A stretch of 64,000 nt of DNA from Bacillota bacterium (GCA_023442465.1 JAEZZQ010000015.1:372001-436000); one strand, 5' to 3'; positions 51,038-59,863 are shown, numbered from the stretch's first letter. Made by a program: numbers and translations. The notes: a model not told the origin generated them from the sequence alone.

Positions 51038-51975
51038 AATTCGAAGCTCCTGTCATAAATGGCTTTTACACCACATTTTCCACCCACTTTTTCAAGCAAT
51101 ATATAGCGCCCGAAACTTTTATTTTTCTTCAGATCAAATAAAAAGCTTTTATTCATCACATCCTCCAGAGAATCCCCGTGTATGGTCGCTATGACCTTGC
51201 TCCCGCACTGCATGACCTGATGTACCGCCTTCATGTCTTCTTCGCATCCCAGCTCGTCTACTGCTACCGCCTGAGGGGACATGGAGCGGATTAACATCAT
51301 CATTCCAAGCACCTTCGGACAAGCATCCAGGATATCGGTTCTTATTCCCACGTCGTTCTGAGGCCTCCCAAGATAACTGCCCGCAATTTCCGAACGCTCG
51401 TCCACCACTCCTACCGCCATCCCCTTACCATATGGATTCCCGTCGGATATTTGCCTTATCATATCCCTAAGCAGCGTAGTCTTTCCACAGCCCGGGGGCG
51501 AAATCAATAAAGAATTAAACAGCCGTCCCTCTTCATATATATAAGGGAGGAGCATATCTGCCGCCCCTTTGATCTCATGAGAAACACGTATATTCATATA
51601 GCTGATATGCTTCATATTCCTTATGATATTACCTTCCTGCAATATGACTTGTCCGGCAAGTCCAATTCTGTGCCCTCCGGGTATCGTCAGAAAGCCTTGC
51701 TTTATTTCATCGGCAAAGGCATACACCGAGTATTCGCATATATGGTTCAATATAGCTTCCATGTCTCTTTCGGATATGAGGCATGCATCATTTCTCTCTT
51801 TTGTAACCTGTCCATCCTTCGCCAGATACCATTCCTCATTTCGAAGTATAACAATGACTTCCCTGCCGATTCTAAGCCTTATTTCCTGCAGGTCTTCCGC
51901 TTGCTTTATAACGCCGCCCCACTTGTCCCTCATATAATCCGGAAATATATGCAGAATTTCCTCTCCCCTTGCCAC
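51025..51975 (-). CDS. spoIIIAA: Stage III sporulation protein AA (ATPase)
   Basis: A 316-residue secretion-type ATPase, related to GspE/VirB11. Walker A is ISPPGCGKTTLLRDM (about 157-171), followed by VVDERSEIAG and a conserved Walker B/VDELG motif (AVAVDELGCEEDM). GTG at 51975 is about seven bases after GGAGGTG. It is the first gene of the spoIIIA operon and has a sigma-E-like promoter. Confidence 0.95.
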   Translation of the reverse strand: MARGEEILHIFPDYMRDKWGGVIKQAEDLQEIRLRIGREVIVILRNEEWYLAKDGQVTKERNDACLISERDMEAILNHICEYSVYAFADEIKQGFLTIPGGHRIGLAGQVILQEGNIIRNMKHISYMNIRVSHEIKGAADMLLPYIYEEGRLFNSLLISPPGCGKTTLLRDMIRQISDGNPYGKGMAVGVVDERSEIAGSYLGRPQNDVGIRTDILDACPKVLGMMMLIRSMSPQAVAVDELGCEEDMKAVHQVMQCGSKVIATIHGDSLEDVMNKSFLFDLKKNKSFGRYILLEKVGGKCGVKAIYDRSFELCYG

Positions 51976-52002
51976 ACGCCTTCACCTCCGTCCTCTTATC
52001 TC

Positions 52003-52030
52003 AATATATGAAATGTTGTCCAAGTTATTC
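52003..52030 (-). promoter_or_regulatory. Sigma-E-like promoter of the spoIIIA operon
   Basis: Minus-strand GAATAA (52030-52025), a 14 bp spacer and CATATATT (52010-52003) resemble the mother-cell sigma-E consensus (ATA-type -35, CATACAAT-type -10). It lies about 28 bp before spoIIIAA, and spoIIIA is a sigma-E operon in Bacillus. Confidence 0.5.
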
Positions 52031-52076
52031 CAAGTTTTTTGTATCAAAAAAAATACATTATCTTTTTGAATTTCCA

Positions 52077-52105
52077 TAGACAATAACATTTGTAAGTGAT
52101 ATGAT
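52077..52105 (+). promoter_or_regulatory. Sigma-A promoter of the glycyl-radical protein gene
   Basis: TAGACA (52077-52082), a 17 bp spacer and TATGAT (52100-52105) lie 62 bp before the ATG. An ATGATTATCAT palindrome overlaps the -10. No Rex or FNR box was recognised. Confidence 0.55.
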
Positions 52106-52167
52106 TATCATACAAACAGTAACGATTATTATTATCAAATATTTAAATAGAAAGAGAGGTATTTTTT

Positions 52168-52407
52168 ATGATAAACTCATCACAAGTAGATAATCTGGTA
52201 AGCTTATTGGATGGCTATGCGGAAAAAGGCGGTCATCACCTGAATGTCAATGTATTGAACAAAGATACGCTTTTGGATGCACAAAAGCATCCCGAAAAAT
52301 ATCCTCAGCTCACGATCCGCGTCAGCGGCTATGCAGTTAATTTTATTAAATTAACGCCTGAACAGCAAAACGACGTTATAAGCAGAACCTTCCATGAAAT
52401 CATCTAA
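52168..52407 (+). CDS. grcA: Autonomous glycyl radical cofactor, GrcA-like (short form)
   Basis: A 79-residue protein equal to the C-terminal glycyl radical domain of pyruvate formate-lyase. The radical glycine lies in TIRVSGYAVNF (about residue 54), after GGHHLNVNVLNKDTL and HPEKYPQL, and before LTPEQQNDVISRTFHE. In Escherichia coli the 127-residue GrcA (YfiD) replaces the damaged end of PflB. This form lacks the long N-terminal part. ATG at 52168 follows AGAGAGG. It has its own promoter and terminator and is convergent with the YyaL-type gene. A role in rescuing oxygen-cleaved PFL is inferred. Confidence 0.85.
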   Translation: MINSSQVDNLVSLLDGYAEKGGHHLNVNVLNKDTLLDAQKHPEKYPQLTIRVSGYAVNFIKLTPEQQNDVISRTFHEII

Positions 52408-52431
52408 CTCCCCTCTATAGAATAGAACTCC

Positions 52432-52473
52432 AAAAAAGCCTGCCGCACTAATATTTGTACGGCAGACTTTTTA
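52432..52473. terminator. Bidirectional terminator between grcA and the YyaL-type gene
   Basis: AGCCTGCCG (52437-52445) pairs with CGGCAGACT (52460-52468), one imperfect pair. A-run and T-run flanks (AAAAAA before, TTTTT after) serve both convergent genes. Confidence 0.75.
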
Positions 52474-52517
52474 CGTTCTGCTTTTTTAACTAATTTCCAG
52501 CCCGATTACTAAAATAT

Positions 52518-54539
52518 TTACATGTGCAGTCGCGCGGATAATGACGAAAGGTTATTAAACGGCGCGGAACATACACCGCCATGACACAAATAATATGCCG
52601 TTCCGGTTTCGGGAATCGGATAATTTGATGTGTAAGGGGCTGCTTGTTCCAATTCTTCCTTATTTTCATGGGTTTTGATAAGCAATGTCAAATTGGGTAA
52701 AGGTATCCGTTTAAGATAGGTGGTCAATTCTTCCGGAATACTTTTTTCCACGGTTGCACAAACGAGTTCAAAAGAAGAATAAATTGCTTGAGAGACAGCA
52801 AGCAAAGCCATGCTGTGCCCTGCCGGATACTCTTGTATTGAACTGGTCAAAAAGCAAAATTGACGGTAACTTATTTGCTGCCATTTTGTTTCACCTGTCA
52901 ATTTTGAAAGGCATTCCAACACGACTGCCGCTACCGAATTACCGGATGGAATCGCACCGTCATAAGTTTCCTTCGGACGGCTGACCAACTGCTCGCTATC
53001 TTTAGAATAGAGAAAAAATCCGTCTCGTTCTTCATCCCAGAAATGACTGATCATTAATTCGGAAATGTGGATAGCCTGACGCAAGTATTTAATTTCGAAT
53101 GTGGATTTATACAACTCGATTAGCGCAAAAGCATAAAACGCATAATCATCGAGCTGACCGGCGTGTGCGGTCTCGCCTTTACGCCAGCGAATCTTTAATT
53201 CACCATTTTCATCAGTTAGGGCTTTTTCCAGAAAGTTCTGACAGTTCTTTGCTGTTTGTATATATACAGGTTTATCGAGCAACCATCCCGCTTTTGCCAA
53301 AGCAGCAATCATAAGAGCATTCCATGATGTGAGCACCTTATCATCTTTATGCAACTGTGTACGATTCAGGCGGTAAGTGTAAAGTTTATGAGAAAGTTCT
53401 TTTATTCTAAGATCCATCCCGGCATATTTAGGATTGTCCAGTAAATTTAAAATGTTCTTTCCTTCAAAATTTCCATGCTCAGTTATTCCATACCATGAAC
53501 AGAAAATGTCTCCATCCTGTTCACCCAATACATTAAATACTTCCCGTTTTGTAAATACATAATATTTTCCCTCGACACCATCACTGTCCGCATCTTGTCC
53601 GCAATAAAATCCACCATTTTCATCATACAATTCTCGCATCACATAATCCAAAGTACGTTCTGCTACCATTTGGAAAAATACATCCTTAGTGATATGGTAT
53701 GCATCCAAATAAGCAAGAGTAAGTAAGGCATTGTCATAGAGCATTTTTTCAAAATGAGGGACAAGCCATTTTTCATCGGTGGAATAACGCGAGAAACCGC
53801 CTCCCAGATGATCGAAGATTCCGCCGCGAAACATTTGAGTAATCGAGTGCTTTACCGCTTCTAATGTAAAAGAGTCTTTTTCCAACAAAGAATATCGTAA
53901 AAGAAACAGGAAATTATGGGGCGTCGGAAACTTGGGCGCTGCTCCAAATCCTCCCCATTGCGTATCATAAATACTTTTAAACTGCTCCACTGCTTTCACC
54001 AAAAGAGTTTTATTTGGTTCTCTGTTCTTTCTGTAGGTTTCGTGATGTTCATTCAATAAGGCCGTAACTTGTTCTCCCTTTGAAAGAAGCGCATCACGGT
54101 CTGCTTCCCATAACTGTTTAACAACTGTTAGCAGTTCCATAAGTCCCATTCTGCCATAAGATGTCGTTTTAGGCAGATAAGTTCCAGTCCAGAACGCCTT
54201 TTGAGCCGGTGTCATGATAATAGTAAGAGGCCAGCCGCCTGAACCGGTGAGCATTTGGCATGCTGCCATATAGACTGCGTCAATATCAGGGCGTTCCTCT
54301 CTGTCGACTTTGATGCAGATATAATCTTTATTAAGCACCGCCGCTACGTCTGCATCCTCAAAGGATTCATGTGCCATGACATGGCACCAGTGGCAGGTAC
54401 TATATCCAATACTTAAAAAAATGGGTTTATCCTCTTGTGTTGCTCGTTCAAAGGCCTCTGCCTCCCAAGGAAACCAATTTACAGGATTTTCGGCATGCTG
54501 GAGCAAATAAGGAGATTTTTCTTCGCTTAATTTATTCAA
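52518..54539 (-). CDS. Thioredoxin-domain DUF255 protein, YyaL type
   Basis: A 673-residue protein. The N-terminal DUF255 thioredoxin-like domain (about 1-165) has SPYLLQHAENPVNWFPW and the STCHWCHVM redox motif; the rest is an (alpha/alpha)6-barrel like that of glycan-active enzymes. Homologues include Bacillus subtilis YyaL and human SPATA20; the reaction is unknown. The frame opens with a TTG at 54575 without a ribosome site; a TTG at 54539 is eight bases after GGAGG and is preferred. The product has no signal peptide, so it is cytosolic. Confidence 0.82.
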   Translation of the reverse strand: MNKLSEEKSPYLLQHAENPVNWFPWEAEAFERATQEDKPIFLSIGYSTCHWCHVMAHESFEDADVAAVLNKDYICIKVDREERPDIDAVYMAACQMLTGSGGWPLTIIMTPAQKAFWTGTYLPKTTSYGRMGLMELLTVVKQLWEADRDALLSKGEQVTALLNEHHETYRKNREPNKTLLVKAVEQFKSIYDTQWGGFGAAPKFPTPHNFLFLLRYSLLEKDSFTLEAVKHSITQMFRGGIFDHLGGGFSRYSTDEKWLVPHFEKMLYDNALLTLAYLDAYHITKDVFFQMVAERTLDYVMRELYDENGGFYCGQDADSDGVEGKYYVFTKREVFNVLGEQDGDIFCSWYGITEHGNFEGKNILNLLDNPKYAGMDLRIKELSHKLYTYRLNRTQLHKDDKVLTSWNALMIAALAKAGWLLDKPVYIQTAKNCQNFLEKALTDENGELKIRWRKGETAHAGQLDDYAFYAFALIELYKSTFEIKYLRQAIHISELMISHFWDEERDGFFLYSKDSEQLVSRPKETYDGAIPSGNSVAAVVLECLSKLTGETKWQQISYRQFCFLTSSIQEYPAGHSMALLAVSQAIYSSFELVCATVEKSIPEELTTYLKRIPLPNLTLLIKTHENKEELEQAAPYTSNYPIPETGTAYYLCHGGVCSAPFNNLSSLSARLHM

Positions 54540-54823
54540 ACTTAGTTCCTCCGATAACTTTTTATTCCACTGCAACAGAATATTGCGTGAATATATGAGT
54601 CTGTTTATCTTCAGTATTTATTTTATGTCAGTTCTTATTCACTTTTTATCTATAAAATATTTTTTATTTTATAAATCCGTCCGAAAAAAAGAGTTTAATT
54701 CACAATTCAATTCTCTTATGATTTGACACCCGAAGCACCTTGCTCTCCAAAAGCAGTGAAGAAATAAATTTCCAGAATTACTTAATTTCATTATCTGAAT
54801 TTTCGTTGCTAAAATATATATTT
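54540..54823. other. Intergenic region with no recognised gene
   Basis: About 280 bp, AT-rich, between the YyaL-type start and the pnp terminator. I see no ORF with a ribosome site, no repeat and no convincing promoter; the promoter of the YyaL-type gene should be in its left half. Confidence 0.6.
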
Positions 54824-54866
54824 AAACAAAAAGGAAGCTTCTTGTACATCAAAGCTTCCTTTTAAC
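54824..54866 (-). terminator. Rho-independent terminator of pnp
   Basis: A perfect 12 bp stem AAAAGGAAGCTT (54829-54840) with AAGCTTCCTTTT (54852-54863). On the minus strand it ends in a T-run, 26 bp past the pnp stop. Confidence 0.8.
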
Positions 54867-54888
54867 ATATCTATTGCTATCTTTTCAA

Positions 54889-56988
54889 TTATACCTGAGC
54901 TACGTCCTTCATGGAAAAACTGAGTCTTCCCATCTTGTCCTTGCCAAGGCATACTACTGTCACCTTATCTCCAAGAGACAGCACATCCTCTACACGGTTG
55001 ATTCTTTCCTTTGCAATCTTAGAAATATGAACCATTCCTTCTTTGCCCGGCGCGAATTCCACAAATGCACCGAAATCCTTAATGCTGACAACTGTTCCCT
55101 TGAAAATCTGTCCTTCTTGGAAATCGGTCGTGATGATTTTAACAATATCCACTGCTTTATCCATCATCTCTGCATCTGTACCGCAGATAGAAACTTTTCC
55201 ATCATCGGTAATATCGATTTTAACACCGGTACGTGCGATGATTTCATTGATGGTCTTACCGCGCTGTCCGACTACATCACCGATTTTTTCCGGATCGATC
55301 TGAACGGAAATAATCTTAGGTGCATACGGTCCTACTTCTTTTCTGGGCTCAGCGATAGCGGGAATCATAATTTCGTTAAGAATATACTCTCTCGCTTCTT
55401 TCGTATTGCGAATCGCTTCCTCTACGATAGGTCTGGTCAGACCATGAATCTTAATATCCATCTGAATAGCGGTAATTCCGTCGTGGGTACCCGCCACCTT
55501 GAAGTCCATATCTCCGAAGAAATCTTCCAAGCCCTGGATATCTGTAAGCACGATATAATCCTCATCGCCATCTCCCGTCACAAGACCACAGGAAATACCC
55601 GCAACCGGCTTGCTAATAGGCACACCGGCAGCCATAAGGGACATCGTGGATGCACAAACGGATGCCTGAGAGGTAGAACCGTTAGATTCAAACGTCTCGG
55701 ATACCGTACGGATCGCATAAGGAAACTCCTCTTCCGTAGGAAGTACCGGAATAAGCGCCTTCTCTGCCAAAGCTCCATGCCCTATCTCACGGCGTCCGGG
55801 TCCTCTGCTGGGCTTCGTCTCTCCTACCGAATAGGACGGGAAATTGTAGTGGTGCATATATCTCTTATTTACTTCATTTTCATCCAAACCGTCAATTCTC
55901 TGCATATCGGACAGAGGCGCCAAGGTCGTTACCGTACAAATCTGTGTCTGACCGCGTGTAAACATTGCGGATCCATGCACTCTGGGAATCAAATCTACTT
56001 CGGCTGCGAGATGTCTGATCTGCTTAATCGCACGGCCGTCCGGACGCTTGTGGTCCTTTAATATCATCTTGCGTACCGTTTTCTTCTCGTACTGATAAAT
56101 CGCTTCACCCAAGATAGCAAGCCATTCTTCATTCTCCGAAAAAGCCTCTTCCAACTTCGCCGTAATCTTTCTTATATTCTCTTCACGTACCTGCTTCTCA
56201 TCGGTGAATACCGCTTCTTCCATTTCTTCAGGAGTTACGATTTTCTTCATCTCCTCGAACATTTCTGCCGGTACTGCACAGCTTGTATATTCGTGCTTCG
56301 CCTTTCCCACCTCGGCAACAATCTGATTGATGAATGTGATCAGCGTCTGATTGATTTCATGTGCCAAATAAATCGCTTCTATCATTTTGTCTTCCGGCAC
56401 CTCGTTCGCACCGGCCTCGATCATAATCACCTTTTCGCTGGTAGAAGCCACCGTAAGGTTCAAATCGCCGATTTTCCACTCTTCTTGAGAAGGGTTGATG
56501 ACGAACTCACCACCTATCATACCTACCTGTGTCGTAGCACACGGTCCGTCGAAAGGGATATCAGAAATGCATGTTGCAACTGCAGAACCGATCATCGCTA
56601 CCAGTTCAGGGCGGCAGGTCGGGTCTACAGACATTACCATATTGTTGAGAGTGACATCATTTCTGTAATCCTTAGGGAAAAGAGGTCGCATCGGTCTATC
56701 GATAACGCGGCTCGTCAAAATAGCATTCTCAGAAGCCTTACCCTCTCTCTTATTAAATCCACCGGGAACCTTTCCTACTGCGTATAATTTTTCTTCATAT
56801 TCTACGCTTAAAGGAAAGAAATCGATTCCTTCTCTCGGCTTATCGGAAGCCGTAGCCGTACAAAGCACGGTAGTCTCACCATACTGCATGAATGCGCAGC
56901 CGCTTGCCTGCTTGCCGACTCTGCCTATATCGATACGCAGAGTTCTTCCAGCAAGCTCCATTGTAAAAGTTTTGTAATTTTTTTCCAT
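54889..56988 (-). CDS. pnp: Polyribonucleotide nucleotidyltransferase (PNPase)
   Basis: A 699-residue phosphorolytic 3'-5' exoribonuclease. Domain order is the usual one: RNase PH 1, an all-helical linker, RNase PH 2 with GRREIGHGALAEKAL and GDGDEDYIVLTDIQGLEDFFGDMDFKVAG, a KH domain (IGDVVGQRGKTINEI) and an S1 domain (GTVVSIKDFGAFVEFAPG). ATG at 56988 is about ten bases after AAGGAG. It follows rpsO, and a long leader hairpin stands before it. Confidence 0.96.
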   Translation of the reverse strand: MEKNYKTFTMELAGRTLRIDIGRVGKQASGCAFMQYGETTVLCTATASDKPREGIDFFPLSVEYEEKLYAVGKVPGGFNKREGKASENAILTSRVIDRPMRPLFPKDYRNDVTLNNMVMSVDPTCRPELVAMIGSAVATCISDIPFDGPCATTQVGMIGGEFVINPSQEEWKIGDLNLTVASTSEKVIMIEAGANEVPEDKMIEAIYLAHEINQTLITFINQIVAEVGKAKHEYTSCAVPAEMFEEMKKIVTPEEMEEAVFTDEKQVREENIRKITAKLEEAFSENEEWLAILGEAIYQYEKKTVRKMILKDHKRPDGRAIKQIRHLAAEVDLIPRVHGSAMFTRGQTQICTVTTLAPLSDMQRIDGLDENEVNKRYMHHYNFPSYSVGETKPSRGPGRREIGHGALAEKALIPVLPTEEEFPYAIRTVSETFESNGSTSQASVCASTMSLMAAGVPISKPVAGISCGLVTGDGDEDYIVLTDIQGLEDFFGDMDFKVAGTHDGITAIQMDIKIHGLTRPIVEEAIRNTKEAREYILNEIMIPAIAEPRKEVGPYAPKIISVQIDPEKIGDVVGQRGKTINEIIARTGVKIDITDDGKVSICGTDAEMMDKAVDIVKIITTDFQEGQIFKGTVVSIKDFGAFVEFAPGKEGMVHISKIAKERINRVEDVLSLGDKVTVVCLGKDKMGRLSFSMKDVAQV

Positions 56989-57014
56989 TTACTCTTTTCT
57001 CCTTTTTTATACTT

Positions 57015-57116
57015 AAAAGGCAAGAGATACCGAAACTACTGATGTACTCTCGAAGCAGAAAATATTCTTAAGTTCGAGCTCACATCAGTGGTCTCGGAGT
57101 ATCCCCTCTGCCTTTT
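57015..57116 (-). ncRNA. Long leader hairpin upstream of pnp
   Basis: Imperfect arms of about 31-35 bases (57015-57045 and 57082-57116, including AAAAGGC/GCCTTTT, ATACCGA/TCGGAGTAT-type pairing and ACTGATGT/ACATCAGT) enclose about 36 bases and end 27 bp before the pnp ATG. In Escherichia coli a pnp leader stem is cut by RNase III for autoregulation; a similar role here is inference. Confidence 0.6.
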
Positions 57117-57138
57117 ATTAACACATACCGCTTTACGC

Positions 57139-57180
57139 ATAAAAAGACGGACACTGCAACCTAATCAGTCTGTATCCGCC
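57139..57180 (-). terminator. Terminator or attenuator after rpsO
   Basis: GACGGACACTG (57146-57156) pairs imperfectly with CAGTCTGTATCCGCC (57166-57180), followed by TTTTT on the minus strand. It lies between rpsO and pnp, so some read-through must feed pnp unless it has its own promoter. Confidence 0.55.
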
Positions 57181-57197
57181 TTTTTTCCATTTAATAA

Positions 57198-57464
57198 TTA
57201 CTTTCTGATTCCGAGTCTTTCAATTAAAGAACGGTATCTCTCAATGTCGGTTTTCTTCAGATAACCGAGCAGACCACGTCTCTGTCCAACCATTTTGAGA
57301 AGACCTCTTCTTGAGTGATGGTCCTTAGTATTGTTCTTCAAATGCTCTGTAAGCTCTTGAATTCTCGCTGTAAGTACCGCGATCTGTACTTCCGGTGAGC
57401 CGGTGTCGCCTTCTGTTCTGGCATATTCCTTAATAATTGCTGTTTTCTTTTCCTTTGAAATCAT
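57198..57464 (-). CDS. rpsO: 30S ribosomal protein uS15
   Basis: An 88-residue S15 of canonical length and sequence (DTGSPEVQIAVLTARIQELTEHL, then HHSRRGLLKMVGQRRGLLGYL). It binds 16S rRNA early in 30S assembly. ATG at 57464 follows a GGAGGAAATC ribosome site. It has its own promoter and a structured leader. Confidence 0.97.
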   Translation of the reverse strand: MISKEKKTAIIKEYARTEGDTGSPEVQIAVLTARIQELTEHLKNNTKDHHSRRGLLKMVGQRRGLLGYLKKTDIERYRSLIERLGIRK

Positions 57465-57494
57465 TTGATTTCCTCCTTCTTGTCTTAACGCCGT

Positions 57495-57533
57495 ATACTA
57501 AGATTGGGTCGGAGTCGTCCCTAATCTGAGTAT
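57495..57533 (-). promoter_or_regulatory. Leader hairpin of rpsO, possible S15 autoregulatory site
   Basis: Arms ATACTAAGATTGGG (57495-57508) and CCCTAATCTGAGTAT (57519-57533) form an imperfect stem in the 5' leader, 31-69 bp before the ATG. S15 commonly represses its own mRNA through leader structure; the match to a known S15-binding fold was not tested. Confidence 0.45.
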
Positions 57534-57555
57534 CGGTTCCATATCATACTTTGCT

Positions 57556-57584
57556 ATTTTAACACATTTTATTCTTCATGTAAA
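57556..57584 (-). promoter_or_regulatory. Sigma-A promoter of rpsO
   Basis: Minus-strand TTTACA (57584-57579), a 17 bp spacer and TAAAAT (57561-57556), just upstream of the leader hairpin. Confidence 0.65.
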
Positions 57585-57593
57585 CACCACAAA

Positions 57594-58766
57594 TCAATCT
57601 TTTGGCAAAACCCGTACTATTTTTGCAGGGGTCCGGTAGTTATATTTTGAAATCTTAATTCCTGTCTTCGGGCTGCTGGCATGCACCACCTGGCCTCCGC
57701 CTATATACAATGCCACATGGTTGATGCTGCCGCCCTTCGCGTAGAAAATCAAATCGCCGGGCTGAGCTTCGGAGATAGATATTTTCGTTCCTGCTCCCGC
57801 TTGCGAGCCTGAATTTCTAGGCAAGGAAATGCCGAAGTTTTTAAATACACTGAGCACGAAGCCGGAGCAATCCGCCCCTTTGGTCAGGCTCGTTCCTCCC
57901 CATACATAAGGATTTCCCACAAACTGCTTCGCATATTGGCACAAATCAACACGGATGTCGGACACGCCCTGTCCATATAACAGCTCAGTCATCGTAACGG
58001 CTTTCGCAAGCTTCTCCTCCACGCTGACATATTCCGCCGCAACATAATTTTCCTCATCATCAATCAGAACCTTAACCCAGTCGCCCTCAACTGCAACCAC
58101 ATCCAGTTCTTCTCCCTGGGGAACCATAGTAATTACCTCACAGTCCGTATTCGGCTTTTCTCTGACCTTCAAACTGTCGGTATTGACTACCGCAACTACA
58201 GCCATCGCTTCATTCGCACGTTTTTTCGCATTCCATCCGTCCAATAGGAATTCGCTCTTCACATAGCCCTCTACCTTTCCAGACTTGATAAGCGTCCATT
58301 CCCCTTCGTTCTTTATGATTTCACATGCCGCGTTCTTCGGAAGCTTCCCTACCAGCTTTCCCTCATCCGCAGGCGTCTGTCTGATATTCAAATTATTGTC
58401 CACATTAGAAATGCCGAGATTCGTATATCCCCAGAGTGCACCCTGAGCATCATCTGCCGCAGCGATATATTCTGCCTGCGTCTTTTCTGCTTCCAGCAAA
58501 GCTGCCGCTCCTACCGGCTGTGCTATCGATCCCTTTATCGGTTCCGTGGCTGCAACTGCATTCGACTTCAGCAAACTGGACGCCGCCATGCTCTCCGCTA
58601 TGGCATAATTCGTTCCCAGTTCATCGTTTGCGACAGACGAAATCTCCTTCGATACAAACAGCTTCTCCAGAGCTTCACTTCCTTCTATCGCATGTACCGG
58701 CGTATTCTGCAGTAAAATCATTCCCGTTATGCACATGCTGGCAATGCCCGTTAGTTTATATTTCAT
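57594..58766 (-). CDS. Secreted NlpC/P60 peptidoglycan hydrolase with SH3 domains
   Basis: A 390-residue secreted endopeptidase. The signal peptide (about 1-26, ending PVHA) is followed by a linker, two bacterial SH3 domains (about 118-180 and 195-255) and a C-terminal NlpC/P60 domain. The catalytic cysteine is in TKGADCSGFVLSVF, and the histidines are in GGSINHVALYIGG and the following VHASS region. It should cut gamma-glutamyl-diamino acid bonds in peptide stems. ATG at 58766 follows CGGAGG. A perfect-consensus promoter suggests high vegetative expression. Confidence 0.93.
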   Translation of the reverse strand: MKYKLTGIASMCITGMILLQNTPVHAIEGSEALEKLFVSKEISSVANDELGTNYAIAESMAASSLLKSNAVAATEPIKGSIAQPVGAAALLEAEKTQAEYIAAADDAQGALWGYTNLGISNVDNNLNIRQTPADEGKLVGKLPKNAACEIIKNEGEWTLIKSGKVEGYVKSEFLLDGWNAKKRANEAMAVVAVVNTDSLKVREKPNTDCEVITMVPQGEELDVVAVEGDWVKVLIDDEENYVAAEYVSVEEKLAKAVTMTELLYGQGVSDIRVDLCQYAKQFVGNPYVWGGTSLTKGADCSGFVLSVFKNFGISLPRNSGSQAGAGTKISISEAQPGDLIFYAKGGSINHVALYIGGGQVVHASSPKTGIKISKYNYRTPAKIVRVLPKD

Positions 58767-58814
58767 GAAAACCTCCGTGATATATTACGAAATTATTAAA
58801 TATATTACAGGGTT

Positions 58815-58843
58815 ATTATAACAATAGAGGGTACCGCTGTCAA
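58815..58843 (-). promoter_or_regulatory. Consensus sigma-A promoter of the NlpC/P60 gene
   Basis: Minus-strand TTGACA (58843-58838), exactly 17 bp, then TATAAT (58820-58815): a full consensus match, 49 bp before the ATG. Confidence 0.85.
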
Positions 58844-58847
58844 ATAA

Positions 58848-58885
58848 AAAAAAGCGGGAAACTTTGGAAGTGTTCGCGCTTTTTC
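58848..58885 (-). terminator. Terminator after ribF
   Basis: An AAAGCGCGAA/TTTCCCGCTTT-type imperfect stem with a T8 run on the minus strand lies about 55 bp past the ribF stop and directly upstream of the NlpC promoter. Confidence 0.6.
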
Positions 58886-58938
58886 TACATTTTTCTGTAT
58901 TGCCCTTTTAACCTGGCTGTCTCTTGAGGGCACAAGGT

Positions 58939-59862
58939 TCAGGACCCGAAGTGAAATACTTTTCCTTCTTCGATATCCTTCATCATCTGCTCCTTTAAAG
59001 CGTCCTTGCCGTTAAATTTCTGCTCCGGCCTCTTATAAGAAAGCAGCCTTACCGTCATCTCTTCTCCGTAAATATCCTCGTCGAATTCATAAATAAAGGT
59101 TTCCACACCCATCTGTCCTATATCACTTACTGTAGGCTTGTATCCGATATTCGTTATCCCGGCATATTTCCTTTCTTTTATGAATACTTCAGAATAATAG
59201 ACCCCCCTTGGGGGCAATAGCTTAGCCGCAGAAGGCAGGAGATTTGCCGTAGGCATTCCGATCGTTCTGCCGAAACTGTTTCCATGAGCTATCGTCTCGG
59301 TTATACCATAAGGAGCGCCCAACAGCTTCGCCACCTTTTCCATATTGCCTTTCTCTAATTCCTCCCGCACGTAGGTGGAACTGATTTCCCTTCCGTTAAA
59401 GTAAATCTTATCGATAATCTCTACCTGATATCCGAAACGCCCTGCCATGGAACGAAGGAGCATATAATTTCCGGCCCCTTTATCGCCGAAAGACACGTCA
59501 GGTCCCGCTGCTATGTATTCGGCACGTAGCTTCTTCACCAGAATATCTTCGATGAAATCTTCTGGCAAAGTGGCGGCAGTCTGCACTGTCAACGGAAATT
59601 CTATGAGCACATCGATACCCATCCGCTCAAAGGCCGCTCTCTTTTCCTTCTTCGTCATCAGTTCCCTGTCATCCGCTCTTCCAAAAAGTACGGATGGCGG
59701 AGGGTCAAAGGTAAAAACAACCGCTTTCTGGCCTTGTTCCTTCTGCTCTAATATATTGCGAAGCAGCTTCTGATGCCCCAAATGGATACCGTCGAACTTA
59801 CCTATGGAAACTGCACTCTTTCCACTCAACTCGAATTCTGTCGTTCCTTGAATAATTTGCAT
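58939..59862 (-). CDS. ribF: Bifunctional riboflavin kinase/FAD synthetase
   Basis: A 307-residue enzyme making FMN and FAD. The N-terminal adenylyltransferase domain (about 1-185) has SIGKFDGIHLGHQKLL and the SSTYVREELEKG motif. The C-terminal flavokinase domain has IGMPTANLLP and YAGITNIGYKPTV. It starts 1 bp after truB ends, the usual truB-ribF pair. Confidence 0.95.
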   Translation of the reverse strand: MQIIQGTTEFELSGKSAVSIGKFDGIHLGHQKLLRNILEQKEQGQKAVVFTFDPPPSVLFGRADDRELMTKKEKRAAFERMGIDVLIEFPLTVQTAATLPEDFIEDILVKKLRAEYIAAGPDVSFGDKGAGNYMLLRSMAGRFGYQVEIIDKIYFNGREISSTYVREELEKGNMEKVAKLLGAPYGITETIAHGNSFGRTIGMPTANLLPSAAKLLPPRGVYYSEVFIKERKYAGITNIGYKPTVSDIGQMGVETFIYEFDEDIYGEEMTVRLLSYKRPEQKFNGKDALKEQMMKDIEEGKVFHFGS

Positions 59863-59863
59863 T

